Origin: CAKRJP01 sp963634745
GTDB taxonomy: Bacteria > Bacillota > Clostridia > Lachnospirales > Lachnospiraceae
Reading direction: 5' to 3'
Length of the DNA: 64,000 nucleotides
Assembly (NCBI GenBank): GCA_963634745.1
Contig: CAVHCX010000010.1
Coordinates: forward strand, 25,743 to 89,742
Position 1 is the first letter of the stretch. The number at the start of each line of letters is the position of its first letter. The notes beneath the pieces were generated by a model. The model was not told where the DNA came from, did not search any database, and was given only the letters and a program-made list of their open reading frames with translations. The translations under genes were made by a program, and so were the position numbers. Shown one piece after another: positions 1-8,097 of this stretch.

Positions 1-52
1 TGAGATTTTTAAAAACGTTTTGCAGTTTTTCTGTCAAGCTGTCAAATGCCAT
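1..52 (-). CDS. ffh: Signal recognition particle GTPase Ffh, N-terminal fragment
   Basis: Only the first 17 codons lie in the window; the rest continues beyond the left edge. The peptide reads MAFDSLTEKLQNVFKNL, which matches the start of the Ffh N domain. Ffh binds SRP RNA and signal sequences and delivers ribosomes to the membrane. The start codon lies one base beyond the stop of ylxM, and ylxM-ffh is a well-known gene pair in Firmicutes. The call rests on this short peptide plus the context. Confidence 0.8.
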   Translation of the reverse strand, partial: MAFDSLTEKLQNVFKNL

Positions 53-53
53 A

Positions 54-398
54 TTATAACTCCTCCAAAATCTCGCCGGATATTCTGCGAATCTCCTTTA
101 CAAAACCTGTCATGTCACTGGGTTCCCCGTCCTTTATCAGATCGTTGATCTCATCGACCTTCTCTCGAATGGAAACAAACTTCTCCACAAGGTGAAGCTT
201 CTCTTCATATCCTCTGAGTGTCTGATCACAACGCTTGATCAGATCATGGACTCCCTGGCGGCTAATCCCCGCCTCCTTGGCAATCTCTCCAAGAGATAGG
301 TCCTCTAAAACAAATTGTTCATAGATCTCTTTCTGATGATTCGTCAGGAGTTCTCCATAAAAATCATAGAGTAAGGTTTGTTCAAGAATTTCATTCAC
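54..398 (-). CDS. ylxM: YlxM-family putative helix-turn-helix protein
   Basis: A small protein of about 114 residues, of the YlxM/p13 family found next to ffh and thought to modulate the SRP pathway. The segment LSLGEIAKEAGISRQGVHDLIKR is a sigma-region-4-like helix-turn-helix. The rest is helical and charged. I place the start at GTG 398, preceded by AGGTGA, because NEILEQ is where family proteins usually begin. An ATG at 419 in the same frame is the alternative. A TTGACA-18-TATGAT promoter match ends at 415 and overlaps that upstream ATG, which also favours the downstream start. The gene is immediately followed by ffh. Confidence 0.85.
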   Translation of the reverse strand: MNEILEQTLLYDFYGELLTNHQKEIYEQFVLEDLSLGEIAKEAGISRQGVHDLIKRCDQTLRGYEEKLHLVEKFVSIREKVDEINDLIKDGEPSDMTGFVKEIRRISGEILEEL

Positions 399-541
399 AT
401 TAATCACCTGAGCTATCATACAACAAGAATCTTATGGGTGTCAAGTATTTTTTCTTTACACTTCATTTCTTCATTGATTTCATTATATAATTGTCGTAAA
501 CTATCCATAGCTATAGACCGAAAATAAGGATACGAAAAATT

Positions 542-1189
542 ATGAGTACAGAAACCTTCTACGATATCTTGGAGCTTGACCCTAAGGCTTCCCTCCAGGA
601 AATCACTCAGGCAAAGAATAAATTAGCCAAGAAATATCATCCCGACGCTAATATGCGCCATGGCATTGATACTACAGACAAGATGCAGCAGATTTTGGAG
701 GCTTATAAGGTTCTCTCCGACCCTGACGCCCGCAAGGATTACGATAAAAGCCTTCTTGGCATTACACCCATGGCAAAGATGCAGACCTTTGACCTGCAGC
801 ATCCGGAAAAAGATGATACAAGCCGCACCAAGGATGCCCCCATGGTTCGATGCTGGAAGGTATCAGAACGACTTTATCAGCTGGTAAGCGAAAGCGAAGA
901 CTTATTTAAAAGCCATAACAAGACCCACAAGCTGACTAAGCTTTCCGAGCGGGCCACCAAGTATACCAATTATTTAAAAAAGCATGGGATCTCAGAAGCC
1001 TACTGGTACCCGGAGGCCATGAACTGGCTCTTGTTTAATTGGTATAAAAATAGGAATTACAGCATTAAACATCTTCTAAGTCTCTATGATGCTTACCTAA
1101 AAGAAGACTTAAAAACCATGGATCGCTTTAAAATGCAGCGGCTACAAGTAAAATACCAGCGAGCTGTAAAACGCCTATGTAAGTATTAA
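542..1189 (+). CDS. J-domain (DnaJ-like) protein of unknown role
   Basis: A 215-residue protein with an N-terminal J domain at about residues 4-68, including the diagnostic HPD in KKYHPDANMRHG. J domains stimulate the ATPase of Hsp70 (DnaK). There is no Gly/Phe region or zinc finger, so this is not DnaJ itself; the true dnaJ lies at 45-46 kb. The C-terminal 100 residues are basic and aromatic-rich (LLFNWYKNRNYSIKHLL) and I do not recognise them. The gene stands alone, divergent from ylxM-ffh, with a TATAAT at 486-491 upstream and a terminator downstream. The client specificity is unknown. Confidence 0.75.
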   Translation: MSTETFYDILELDPKASLQEITQAKNKLAKKYHPDANMRHGIDTTDKMQQILEAYKVLSDPDARKDYDKSLLGITPMAKMQTFDLQHPEKDDTSRTKDAPMVRCWKVSERLYQLVSESEDLFKSHNKTHKLTKLSERATKYTNYLKKHGISEAYWYPEAMNWLLFNWYKNRNYSIKHLLSLYDAYLKEDLKTMDRFKMQRLQVKYQRAVKRLCKY

Positions 1190-1216
1190 ATCGGCAGGCA
1201 CCAGATCTCTGATCAT

Positions 1217-1267
1217 AAAAATGGCAAAGAGCCTCTTCTTTTTCACAGGTTCTTTGCCATTTTTTTA
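1217..1267. terminator. Bidirectional intrinsic terminator
   Basis: Inverted repeat ATGGCAAAGA / TCTTTGCCAT with an A-run before it and a T-run after it. It lies between the convergent J-domain and thioesterase genes and can serve both. Confidence 0.85.
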
Positions 1268-1278
1268 TATGAAGGAAC

Positions 1279-1758
1279 TTATCTTAAATCTCTCTCAAGC
1301 TCTAGCTTTCGTAGTTCTCTGCGGTGTTCTGCCTTCTTCCATTCCTCCCGCTCCTCGTCCGTCTCAAGTTCCAAACGATTTACAGGAACCGGCTTATCAT
1401 TCTCATCTAAGGCTACCAGGGTAAGAAAGGCCCGGTTCATAAGGTCTCTTTTTCCACCTATATGTTCCACATAGGTATCCACCTTGACGACCATAGAGGT
1501 AACTCCTACATAGGTAAGTTTCCCCTGGAGCACCAAAAGATCATTCTGATAGGCTCCTTTTAAAAAGTTAAGATTGTCTACACAGGCAGTGGTTACATTG
1601 CACCTGGCATGACGCTTACCTACCACTCCTGCCACCTCATCAATCCACTGCATGAGCATGCCGCCGAAGAGACGTCCTGCCGCATTCAAATGATTAGGTC
1701 GGACTAAATGCACCGATTCTACCATGGAATCCGCAACTTTCATTGTCATTAGTTCCAA
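1279..1758 (-). CDS. Acyl-CoA thioesterase, hotdog fold (YkhA-like)
   Basis: A 159-residue single-hotdog protein. HLNAAGRLFGGMLMQWIDEVAGV near residues 22-45 is the signature of the acyl-CoA hydrolase (YciA/YkhA) branch, with the active-site Asp in WIDE. Such enzymes cleave acyl-CoA to free acid and CoA. The start appears to be TTG at 1758, eight bases after AAGGAGG; internal ATGs follow at codons 4 and 6. The C-terminal 30 residues are strongly charged (ERELRK-like) and probably helical. The substrate range cannot be read from the sequence. Confidence 0.85.
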   Translation of the reverse strand: MELMTMKVADSMVESVHLVRPNHLNAAGRLFGGMLMQWIDEVAGVVGKRHARCNVTTACVDNLNFLKGAYQNDLLVLQGKLTYVGVTSMVVKVDTYVEHIGGKRDLMNRAFLTLVALDENDKPVPVNRLELETDEEREEWKKAEHRRELRKLELERDLR

Positions 1759-1821
1759 AACAATTCCTCCTTTTTTCTATTTTTCGATTTCCCCAGAATG
1801 CTTTCATTATAACACAAAATT

Positions 1822-1830
1822 TGCTATACT
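1822..1830 (+). promoter_or_regulatory. Extended -10 promoter before truA
   Basis: TG-C-TATACT, an extended -10 match. No good -35 box is visible. Confidence 0.4.
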
Positions 1831-1921
1831 ATTTTCAAATTAGGCATTGTTTCTAATAATGTCCACAATGCCAAGACGCAAGATTTTTCTTGCCATCCAA
1901 GATAAAAAAGGAGATTTACTT

Positions 1922-2665
1922 ATGAGAAACATTAAGTTAACCATAGAATATGACGGAAGCCGCTACCAGGGATGGGCTCGCTTAGGAAGAGAAGAATCCA
2001 ACAATACCATTTCCAATAAAATTCTTGAAGTCCTCAAAAAAATGACCCAGGAGGAAGACATTGAGCTTTTTTGCGGCTGCCGTACGGAGGTTGGAGTTCA
2101 TGCCTATGAGCAGGTGGCTAATTTTAAAACTTCCTGCCAGATGAGGGTGGCGGATATGAAACATTATTTAAACCGCTATCTTCCCATGGATATTGCTATC
2201 ACCGATGTTTCAGAAATGAGCGACCGCTTCCACGCCCAATTAAATGCCACTTCCAAGGTTTATGTCTATCGCATGGCCATCGACGATGTGCCCAGTGTTT
2301 TTGACAGAAAGTATATTTACCACTGTTTCCAGATTCCGGATAAGGCTATGATGCAAAAAGCCAGCGAATACCTAATCGGAAAACATGATTTCAAAAATTT
2401 TTCTACGGTTAAGAAGAGTAAGTCTACGGTAAAAGAAATTTACGACATTGACATCTACTCTGATATAGAGGAAATGCAGATCATGATCCATGCCAATGAT
2501 TTTTTGCATAATATGGCAAGGATCCTTGTGGCTACCCTGATAGACATCGGCCTGGGAAATAGAAGCCCGGAGGAGATCCCTGCAATTTTTGATGGCCGCA
2601 CAAAAGCCAGCGACCCCTGCGATCCCAAGGGGCTCTACCTGCAAGAAGTAAGATATTCGAATTAA
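1922..2665 (+). CDS. truA: tRNA pseudouridine(38-40) synthase TruA
   Basis: A 247-residue protein that isomerises uridines 38-40 of the tRNA anticodon arm. It opens with NIKLTIEYDGSRYQGWARLG, the typical TruA start. The catalytic Asp is normally in a RTDxGVHA motif; here the segment reads CRTEVGVHAYEQV, so the position of the catalytic Asp holds Glu. Later TruA blocks are present (LIGKHDFKNFS, FLHNMARILVATLIDIG). The start at 1922 follows AAAAAAGGAG at good spacing; 25 extra in-frame codons upstream have no such site. The Asp-to-Glu change is known to me from TruA-like paralogs (TruA2 type), so activity on standard targets should be checked. Confidence 0.85.
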   Translation: MRNIKLTIEYDGSRYQGWARLGREESNNTISNKILEVLKKMTQEEDIELFCGCRTEVGVHAYEQVANFKTSCQMRVADMKHYLNRYLPMDIAITDVSEMSDRFHAQLNATSKVYVYRMAIDDVPSVFDRKYIYHCFQIPDKAMMQKASEYLIGKHDFKNFSTVKKSKSTVKEIYDIDIYSDIEEMQIMIHANDFLHNMARILVATLIDIGLGNRSPEEIPAIFDGRTKASDPCDPKGLYLQEVRYSN

Positions 2666-2685
2666 GGAAATAAAGCTACATATAA

Positions 2686-2749
2686 CAAAAAGCCCTTCTG
2701 CTTATATAAATCCTCTTAAGAAGATCTATATAAGCAGAAGGGCTTTTTT
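2686..2749. terminator. Bidirectional terminator between truA and the patatin gene
   Basis: Long inverted repeat AAGCCCTTCTGCTTATATA / TATATAAGCAGAAGGGCTT flanked by A and T runs, between convergent genes. Confidence 0.9.
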
Positions 2750-2765
2750 GTCTTTACTTTTTATT

Positions 2766-3623
2766 TTAAGACTCTAAATATTCCATCAGAGACTTAAACT
2801 GTCTTTTCATCAAGCGATAGCCGTGAAGATAAAAATGGGTTAAAGTTTCCGGATTTTGCTCAATTCTTGAAACCGTAGGGATGAGTGGGCGAAGGACAAA
2901 AACCTTTCCTTCCTCCTCTAATTTTTCCACCTGGGCTAATTGCTGATTATAAACCTCATTGCGGTCAATGGCTGCCTCTACAAGATTTGGATATTTCTTA
3001 TAATAGCGCTGATAAAGCTTGGCTACTGATTTCTTGGTAGCCTTCTTACGGTAACCGGCATTTCTGGTTAAGATCAAAACATTCTTTTCATTTCCAATCT
3101 CCAACGCACGTCCCACCGGAATGGAATCTGCAATTCCTCCATCTAGATAAGGCACTCCATCGATATTAACCACCGGGGCCAACAAGGGCATACTGCTGGA
3201 TGCCCTACAAAGCTTCATAAGGCGTTCCTTATCACTTCTCTCATCCATATATTCCGCCTTACCGGTCTCGCAATTGGTAGTAACGGTGTCGCACTTCATT
3301 TCCGAAGCAAAATAAGTGTCAAAATCAAAGGGGAAGGTCTCATATGGATAGACCTTAAAAATCTTCTCCATATCCATAATGCTCTTATCTTTTACAAATT
3401 TGGGAATACTGTTGAGGTAACGATTCTCCTCTTTTTTAGGGATCATACAGTCCTTAGTTCTTCCCGGCTGCTTAGAAACATAGTCCACAGCATTGCAGGA
3501 ACCTGCACTTACTCCGATCACGTGGGATAAGTATACATCCTTCTCCATTAAATAATCCAAAACTCCGGAGGTAAATAAGCCTCTTACAGACCCTCCCTCC
3601 AAAACCATGGTTCCATTTATCAT
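2766..3623 (-). CDS. Patatin-like phospholipase family protein
   Basis: About 285 residues. Near the N-terminus EGGSVRG is the oxyanion-hole glycine motif, GVSAGSCNAV carries the GxSxG nucleophile serine, and DGGIADS carries the catalytic Asp. This is the Ser-Asp dyad of patatin-like lipases (YjjU/RssA type), which hydrolyse acyl esters of lipids. There is no signal peptide or membrane segment, so it is cytoplasmic. I start it at ATG 3623, ten bases after AGGAG. The open frame runs upstream to 3695 without a better site. The physiological substrate is unknown. Confidence 0.85.
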   Translation of the reverse strand: MINGTMVLEGGSVRGLFTSGVLDYLMEKDVYLSHVIGVSAGSCNAVDYVSKQPGRTKDCMIPKKEENRYLNSIPKFVKDKSIMDMEKIFKVYPYETFPFDFDTYFASEMKCDTVTTNCETGKAEYMDERSDKERLMKLCRASSSMPLLAPVVNIDGVPYLDGGIADSIPVGRALEIGNEKNVLILTRNAGYRKKATKKSVAKLYQRYYKKYPNLVEAAIDRNEVYNQQLAQVEKLEEEGKVFVLRPLIPTVSRIEQNPETLTHFYLHGYRLMKRQFKSLMEYLES

Positions 3624-3723
3624 CCTAATCACACTCCTATTCATATGGCCACCCAAGATCCACAAGTTTGATTTCGGACCCCGGCGATTCTCCAACTAAC
3701 GTTTCCTATTATATATCTTTTTC

Positions 3724-3752
3724 TTGCCTTTTGCCAACACATTTGCTATATT
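3724..3752 (+). promoter_or_regulatory. Promoter of the ABC-F gene
   Basis: TTGCCT, 17-base spacer, TATATT; the start codon follows about 58 bases later. Confidence 0.55.
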
Positions 3753-3810
3753 AGCCATGTATGTGTAAAGAAGTTTAGAATTTTCATAAAAAATAAGAGG
3801 ATGAATAATC

Positions 3811-5442
3811 ATGATTAGTACAAGTAATATCACACTTCGTGTAGGTAAAAAGGCACTTTTTGAGGATGTTAATATCAAATTCACCGAGGGAAACTGCTAT
3901 GGTCTCATCGGTGCCAACGGTGCCGGTAAATCTACCTTTTTAAAGATCTTATCCGGACAGTTAGAGCCATCCAAGGGAGAGGTTATCATCACTCCGGGAG
4001 AGCGTCTTTCTTTCTTGCAGCAGGACCATTTTAAATATGATGAATATCCGGTCCTTGATACAGTTATGATGGGAAATGCCCGTCTCTACGAGATTATGAA
4101 GGAAAAAGAAGCCATCTATGCCAAGGAAGATTTCACAGACGAGGATGGAATCAAGGCCAGCGAGTTAGAGGGAGAATTTGCATCCATGAACGGATGGGAA
4201 GCAGAATCTGACGCTGCTACTTTATTAAATGGTCTTGGTATCGATACAGACCTTCACTATGAGATTATGGGAAATTTAAATGGTCCTGAGAAGGTTAAGG
4301 TTTTGTTGGCCCAGGCCTTATTCGGAAACCCGGATATCCTGCTTTTGGACGAGCCTACCAACCACTTGGACCTAGATGCCATTGCATGGTTGGAAGAATT
4401 TTTGATCAACTTCAATAATACAGTCATCGTAGTATCCCATGACCGTTACTTCTTAAATAAGGTCTGCACCCAGATTGCAGATATCGATTATGGCAAAATC
4501 AAGCTTTATGCCGGTAACTATGATTTCTGGTACGAGTCCAGTCAGCTTTTGATCCGTCAGATGAAGGAAGCTAACAAAAAGAAAGAAGAAAAGATCAAGG
4601 AATTACAGGACTTTATTTCCAGATTTAGTGCCAACGCTTCTAAGTCTAAGCAGGCGACTTCCAGAAAGCGTGCCTTAGAAAAAATCCAGTTAGATGACAT
4701 TCAGCCATCCAGCCGTAAATATCCATATATTGATTTCCGCCCAAATCGTGAGATCGGAAATGAAGTATTGATGGTAGAAGGCTTAAGCAAGACCATCGAC
4801 GGAGAAAAGGTATTAGATAACATTTCCTTCACCTTAGGCCGTGAGGACAAGGTAGCCTTTGTCGGAAGTAATGAGTTGGCAAAGACCACCCTCTTCCAGA
4901 TCCTTATGGGAGAGATGGAGCCGGACGAGGGAACCTACAAGTGGGGAATCACCACTTCCCAGGCTTACTTCCCACTAGATAGCGGAGATGACTTCGACAA
5001 TGACTATACTATCGTAGAGTGGCTGACCCAGTACTCAGACGACAAGGACGTAACCTATGTTCGTGGTTTCTTGGGTCGTATGCTCTTTGCCGGAGATGAC
5101 GGTGTGAAACGAGTAAAGGTATTATCCGGAGGCGAGAAGGTTCGCTGTCTTCTCTCTAAGATGATGATTTCCGGAGCAAATGTGTTGGTATTTGACGAGC
5201 CTACCAACCACCTGGATATGGAAAGCATTACTGCCCTTAATAATGGTATGATCAAATTCCCGGGCGTTATTTTATTTAGTTCCAGAGACCATCAGATCGT
5301 ACAGACCACTGCCAATCGTATTATGGAGATTGTTCCGGGCGGCAAGCTGATCGACAAGATCACTACTTACGACGAGTATTTGGAAAGTGATGAGATGGCA
5401 AGAAAGCGCCAGACCTATACGGTTCAGGAAGAGGACAACTAA
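3811..5442 (+). CDS. ABC-F family ATPase (YkpA/YbiT-like)
   Basis: A 543-residue soluble protein with two ABC domains joined by a charged linker (around residues 240-300) and no membrane segments, the ABC-F layout. ABC-F proteins act on ribosomes. Domain 1 has a full Walker A (GANGAGKST, about residues 34-42) and LLLDEPTNHLD, but its signature reads LNGPEKVK. Domain 2 has GSNELAKTT at the Walker A position (about 352-360), a normal LSGGEKVR and VFDEPTNHLD. I recall similar departures in the YkpA branch, so they are probably a family trait and not damage. Resistance or housekeeping roles cannot be separated here; housekeeping is more likely given no resistance context. Confidence 0.88.
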   Translation: MISTSNITLRVGKKALFEDVNIKFTEGNCYGLIGANGAGKSTFLKILSGQLEPSKGEVIITPGERLSFLQQDHFKYDEYPVLDTVMMGNARLYEIMKEKEAIYAKEDFTDEDGIKASELEGEFASMNGWEAESDAATLLNGLGIDTDLHYEIMGNLNGPEKVKVLLAQALFGNPDILLLDEPTNHLDLDAIAWLEEFLINFNNTVIVVSHDRYFLNKVCTQIADIDYGKIKLYAGNYDFWYESSQLLIRQMKEANKKKEEKIKELQDFISRFSANASKSKQATSRKRALEKIQLDDIQPSSRKYPYIDFRPNREIGNEVLMVEGLSKTIDGEKVLDNISFTLGREDKVAFVGSNELAKTTLFQILMGEMEPDEGTYKWGITTSQAYFPLDSGDDFDNDYTIVEWLTQYSDDKDVTYVRGFLGRMLFAGDDGVKRVKVLSGGEKVRCLLSKMMISGANVLVFDEPTNHLDMESITALNNGMIKFPGVILFSSRDHQIVQTTANRIMEIVPGGKLIDKITTYDEYLESDEMARKRQTYTVQEEDN

Positions 5443-5498
5443 AGCTAGCGGAAATTCTATCAGAAGACCTAACAGAAAATCCACACAAGAAATCTATA

Positions 5499-5545
5499 CA
5501 AAAAAATCCCCATGGATATTCCTTGATACCCATGGGGATTTTTTA
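5499..5545. terminator. Bidirectional terminator after the ABC-F gene
   Basis: AAAAATCCCCATGG / CCATGGGGATTTTTT hairpin between convergent genes. Confidence 0.9.
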
Positions 5546-5575
5546 TGACTTTTTTGACTTTTATGGCTTTCATAC

Positions 5576-6211
5576 CTACACATGCCAGTCTTCCACCTCG
5601 TCATCATAATAGACCCGATTTTCAAAAAGGATCTGATAGGTCCCTTCTCTATATTCCACGCAGCTAACCGCACAATTTTTATGAACACCCACCTGCCAAA
5701 AGTCTTCCAGTGAATTTCCTTTTATAAGGGTCAACAAGGAGGCCAGGGCCACCCCATGGGTGGTTATCAAAACATTTTCATCCTTATATTCCTTGCTATT
5801 GCAAATCTCATCCAGGAAGTCTTTGGTCCGCTTCATAAGGTCTTCGTAGGACTCGCCTCCCTCCGGAGTCACATATCTCTCCGGATGGTTAAATCCTTCC
5901 CGGTAATTTTTAAGGCCAGCATCCTCTTGATCTGTAAGATCCTTTCCCTCATAGATTCCAAAAGACATCTCCAGGAGTCTTGAATCTTCAAGAATCTCCA
6001 CATTTTTTCCTTCCAGGATTAATTCTGCCGTATGTTTGGCCCTCCCCAAAGGGCTGGTATAGCAAATCTTAAAAGGAATATCCTTAAGCCCCTCTCCTGT
6101 TTTTCTTGCCAATTCCTCACCAAATTCATTTAAAGGAATCTCCACCTGGCCTTGCAATCTGCGGATCACATTCCAATCGGTCTGTCCATGGCGAACAAAA
6201 TATAGTTTCAT
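5576..6211 (-). CDS. Histidine phosphatase family protein (phosphoglycerate-mutase-like)
   Basis: A 211-residue protein beginning MKLYFVRHGQTDWN, the RHG motif that carries the phosphorylated histidine. Further landmarks are CYTSPLGRAKHTAE (second Arg), LLEMSFGIYEGKD and VLITTHGVAL (second His). Members hydrolyse phosphate esters; several clostridial relatives act on alpha-ribazole phosphate or sugar phosphates, and the sequence does not say which. The gene is cytoplasmic, a single-gene unit convergent with the ABC-F gene. Confidence 0.85.
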   Translation of the reverse strand: MKLYFVRHGQTDWNVIRRLQGQVEIPLNEFGEELARKTGEGLKDIPFKICYTSPLGRAKHTAELILEGKNVEILEDSRLLEMSFGIYEGKDLTDQEDAGLKNYREGFNHPERYVTPEGGESYEDLMKRTKDFLDEICNSKEYKDENVLITTHGVALASLLTLIKGNSLEDFWQVGVHKNCAVSCVEYREGTYQILFENRVYYDDEVEDWHV

Positions 6212-6299
6212 AATTCCATACCTCCAACTGCCTTTGATTATAGCTTAGAGCCGCAGATCCTACAAGGGCATGGAGGGACTACTCGAATTTTAGATTCTA

Positions 6300-6308
6300 T
6301 GCTATAAT
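6300..6308 (+). promoter_or_regulatory. Extended -10 promoter of luxS
   Basis: TG-C-TATAAT, 65 bases before the luxS start codon. The -35 region is not recognisable. I see no SAM or SAH riboswitch in the short leader. Confidence 0.55.
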
Positions 6309-6372
6309 CATATGGTTACAAAAGGTATCCTATGGAATCCCATATATTATCATAAAATTTAAGGAGACTAGC

Positions 6373-6852
6373 ATGGAAAAAATTACAAGTTTTACAATCG
6401 ATCACCTAAAACTGGTTCCCGGGCTTTATGTATCCCGCATTGATCATGTGAAGGACCAGCCGGTAACTACCTTTGATATTCGTATTACCAACCCCAACGA
6501 GGAGCCGGTTATGAATACTGCGGAGGTCCATACCATCGAGCATCTGGCCGCCACTTTTCTTCGCAACCACCCGGACTACAAGGACCAGGTCCTCTATTTT
6601 GGTCCTATGGGATGCAGAACCGGTTTCTATTTGATCTTGGCAGATTTATACACTTCCGAGGATATTGTCCCTCTTATGAAAGAGATGTTCACTTTTATCC
6701 TTGAATTTGAAGGAGATATTCCCGGTGCTTCTGCGAAAGACTGCGGAAATTATCTGGATATGAATCTTGGCACTGCCAAATATTATGCAAAGAAATATCT
6801 TACAGAGGTATTAAATGATCCAAACAAGGAGCAATTAAATTATCCTGCATAA
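6373..6852 (+). CDS. luxS: S-ribosylhomocysteine lyase LuxS
   Basis: A 159-residue protein converting S-ribosylhomocysteine to homocysteine and DPD, the precursor of autoinducer 2. HTIEHLAATFLRN holds the HxxEH metal-binding motif, and the third ligand is the Cys in ASAKDCGNYLDMNL. FGPMGCRTGFY contains the other conserved Cys (the catalytic one). Length and order fit the family. The start follows AAGGAG. It is monocistronic, with an extended -10 promoter upstream and a terminator downstream. Confidence 0.97.
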   Translation: MEKITSFTIDHLKLVPGLYVSRIDHVKDQPVTTFDIRITNPNEEPVMNTAEVHTIEHLAATFLRNHPDYKDQVLYFGPMGCRTGFYLILADLYTSEDIVPLMKEMFTFILEFEGDIPGASAKDCGNYLDMNLGTAKYYAKKYLTEVLNDPNKEQLNYPA

Positions 6853-6907
6853 GCAAATTTCCCAGAAATCCAGGAACTAAAAATCTAGAAGGTGATAATT
6901 TAGAAAG

Positions 6908-6954
6908 CAAAAAAAGCGTCGCAACCGATTTTCCAGGTTCCGACGCTTTTTATA
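6908..6954. terminator. Bidirectional terminator between luxS and rplT
   Basis: AAAAAGCGTCG-CAACC / GGTTCCGACGCTTTTT hairpin; it ends the infC-rpmI-rplT operon and luxS. Confidence 0.88.
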
Positions 6955-6969
6955 TACTTTATTTATAAA

Positions 6970-7326
6970 TTAAGCTAATTTGCTCTTTGCTGTCTCAACA
7001 AGTGTTGCAAATCCTGCTGCATCATTTACTGCCATCTCTGCAAGCATCTTTCTGTTGATGTCAACTCCTGCAACCTTTAATCCGTGCATAAGCTTGCTGT
7101 AAGAAAGACCATTGATTCTTGCTGCTGCGTTGATACGAGCGATCCAAAGCTGACGCATCTGTCTCTTGCGCTGTTTTCTACCTGCATATGCAGATGTAAG
7201 AGCTCTCATTACAGACTGCTTAGCAACTCTGTACTGCTTAGAACGTGCTCCTCTGTATCCCTTTGCTAACTTTAAAGTTCTATTATGTTTCTTCTTTGCG
7301 TTTAATCCGCCTTTAATTCTTGCCAT
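6970..7326 (-). CDS. rplT: 50S ribosomal protein L20
   Basis: A 118-residue, very basic protein with the L20 start (MARIKGGLNAKKKHNRTLKL) and the conserved RIKQLW-like block (RQLWIARINAAAR). L20 binds 23S rRNA early in 50S assembly and in this operon also acts as a translational or transcriptional repressor of its own mRNA. Last gene of infC-rpmI-rplT. Confidence 0.98.
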   Translation of the reverse strand: MARIKGGLNAKKKHNRTLKLAKGYRGARSKQYRVAKQSVMRALTSAYAGRKQRKRQMRQLWIARINAAARINGLSYSKLMHGLKVAGVDINRKMLAEMAVNDAAGFATLVETAKSKLA

Positions 7327-7359
7327 TCTTAATATCCTCCTTCAATCATTTACCTTATC

Positions 7360-7557
7360 TTATAGATATGGTAATACTTTCTTCATGTTCTTTACATTTG
7401 TCTCATCAGTGATGATGGATTTTCTAAGATTTCTCTTTCTCTTTGTAGACTTCTTAGTTAAGATATGGCTCTTGTAAGCTTTATTTCTTTTTAATTTTCC
7501 TGTACCTGTTTTTTTGAAGCGCTTTGCAGCTGCTCTATTTGTTTTGATCTTTGGCAT
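7360..7557 (-). CDS. rpmI: 50S ribosomal protein L35
   Basis: A 65-residue basic protein starting MPKIKTNRAAAKRFKKTGTG, the L35 signature. It lies 33 bases after infC's stop and 33 bases before rplT, the standard order. The start follows AGGAGG. Confidence 0.98.
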   Translation of the reverse strand: MPKIKTNRAAAKRFKKTGTGKLKRNKAYKSHILTKKSTKRKRNLRKSIITDETNVKNMKKVLPYL

Positions 7558-7590
7558 AATATGTTCCTCCTTAAGAAATAATATATATTT

Positions 7591-8097
7591 TTAACGTTTT
7601 TCAGTTAAAACCATGCTCATACTGCGGCCTTCCATCTTTGCCGGTTTCTCAACGCTAGCGATATCTGAAAGTGCCTCTGCGAAGTCATCTAAGATGTGCT
7701 TGCTCTGCTGTACATGAGCCATCTCACGACCTCTGAATCGTAAGGTAACCTTTACCTTGTTGCCCTTGCCGATAAACTTCTTCGCATTGTTCATCTTGGT
7801 ATTAAGATCATTGGTGTCAATGTTTGGAGACAAACGAACCTCTTTGATCTCGACAGTCTTCTGTTTCTTCTTTGCTTCTTTTTCTTTTCTTGCAGCCTCA
7901 TAGCGGTACTTACCATAATCGATAATCTTGCATACCGGCGGCTGTGCCTTAGGAGCAATCTTAACAAGGTCTAACTCTGCTTCCAAAGCCAACTTCATAG
8001 CTTCCTTGGAAGACATGATTCCTAACTGCTCTCCATCCTGTCCGATTACTCGAACTTCCTTGTCTCTGATCTGTCCGTTAATCATTAATTCGCTAAT
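7591..8097 (-). CDS. infC: Translation initiation factor IF-3, probable AUU start
   Basis: IF-3 blocks subunit joining and checks start-codon pairing. Conserved blocks are INGQIRDKEVRVIGQDGEQLG, LDLVKIAPKAQPPVCKIIDYGK and VKVTLRFRGREMAH. Start choice: the only strong ribosome binding site, GGAGG at 8107-8111, lies 9 bases before an ATT codon at 8095-8097 and 21 bases before the first in-frame ATG (8085). The AUU start gives about 168 residues, beginning xSELMINGQIRD, and matches the known AUU start of infC in other bacteria, which lets IF-3 repress its own translation. An open frame continues upstream through the leader but includes the attenuator hairpin and is not likely coding. Confidence 0.93.
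   Translation of the reverse strand: MSELMINGQIRDKEVRVIGQDGEQLGIMSSKEAMKLALEAELDLVKIAPKAQPPVCKIIDYGKYRYEAARKEKEAKKKQKTVEIKEVRLSPNIDTNDLNTKMNNAKKFIGKGNKVKVTLRFRGREMAHVQQSKHILDDFAEALSDIASVEKPAKMEGRSMSMVLTEKR

Noticed and set aside
6309..6372. SAM or SAH riboswitch before luxS
   Set aside because: The leader is only about 60 bases and has no conserved core motif.
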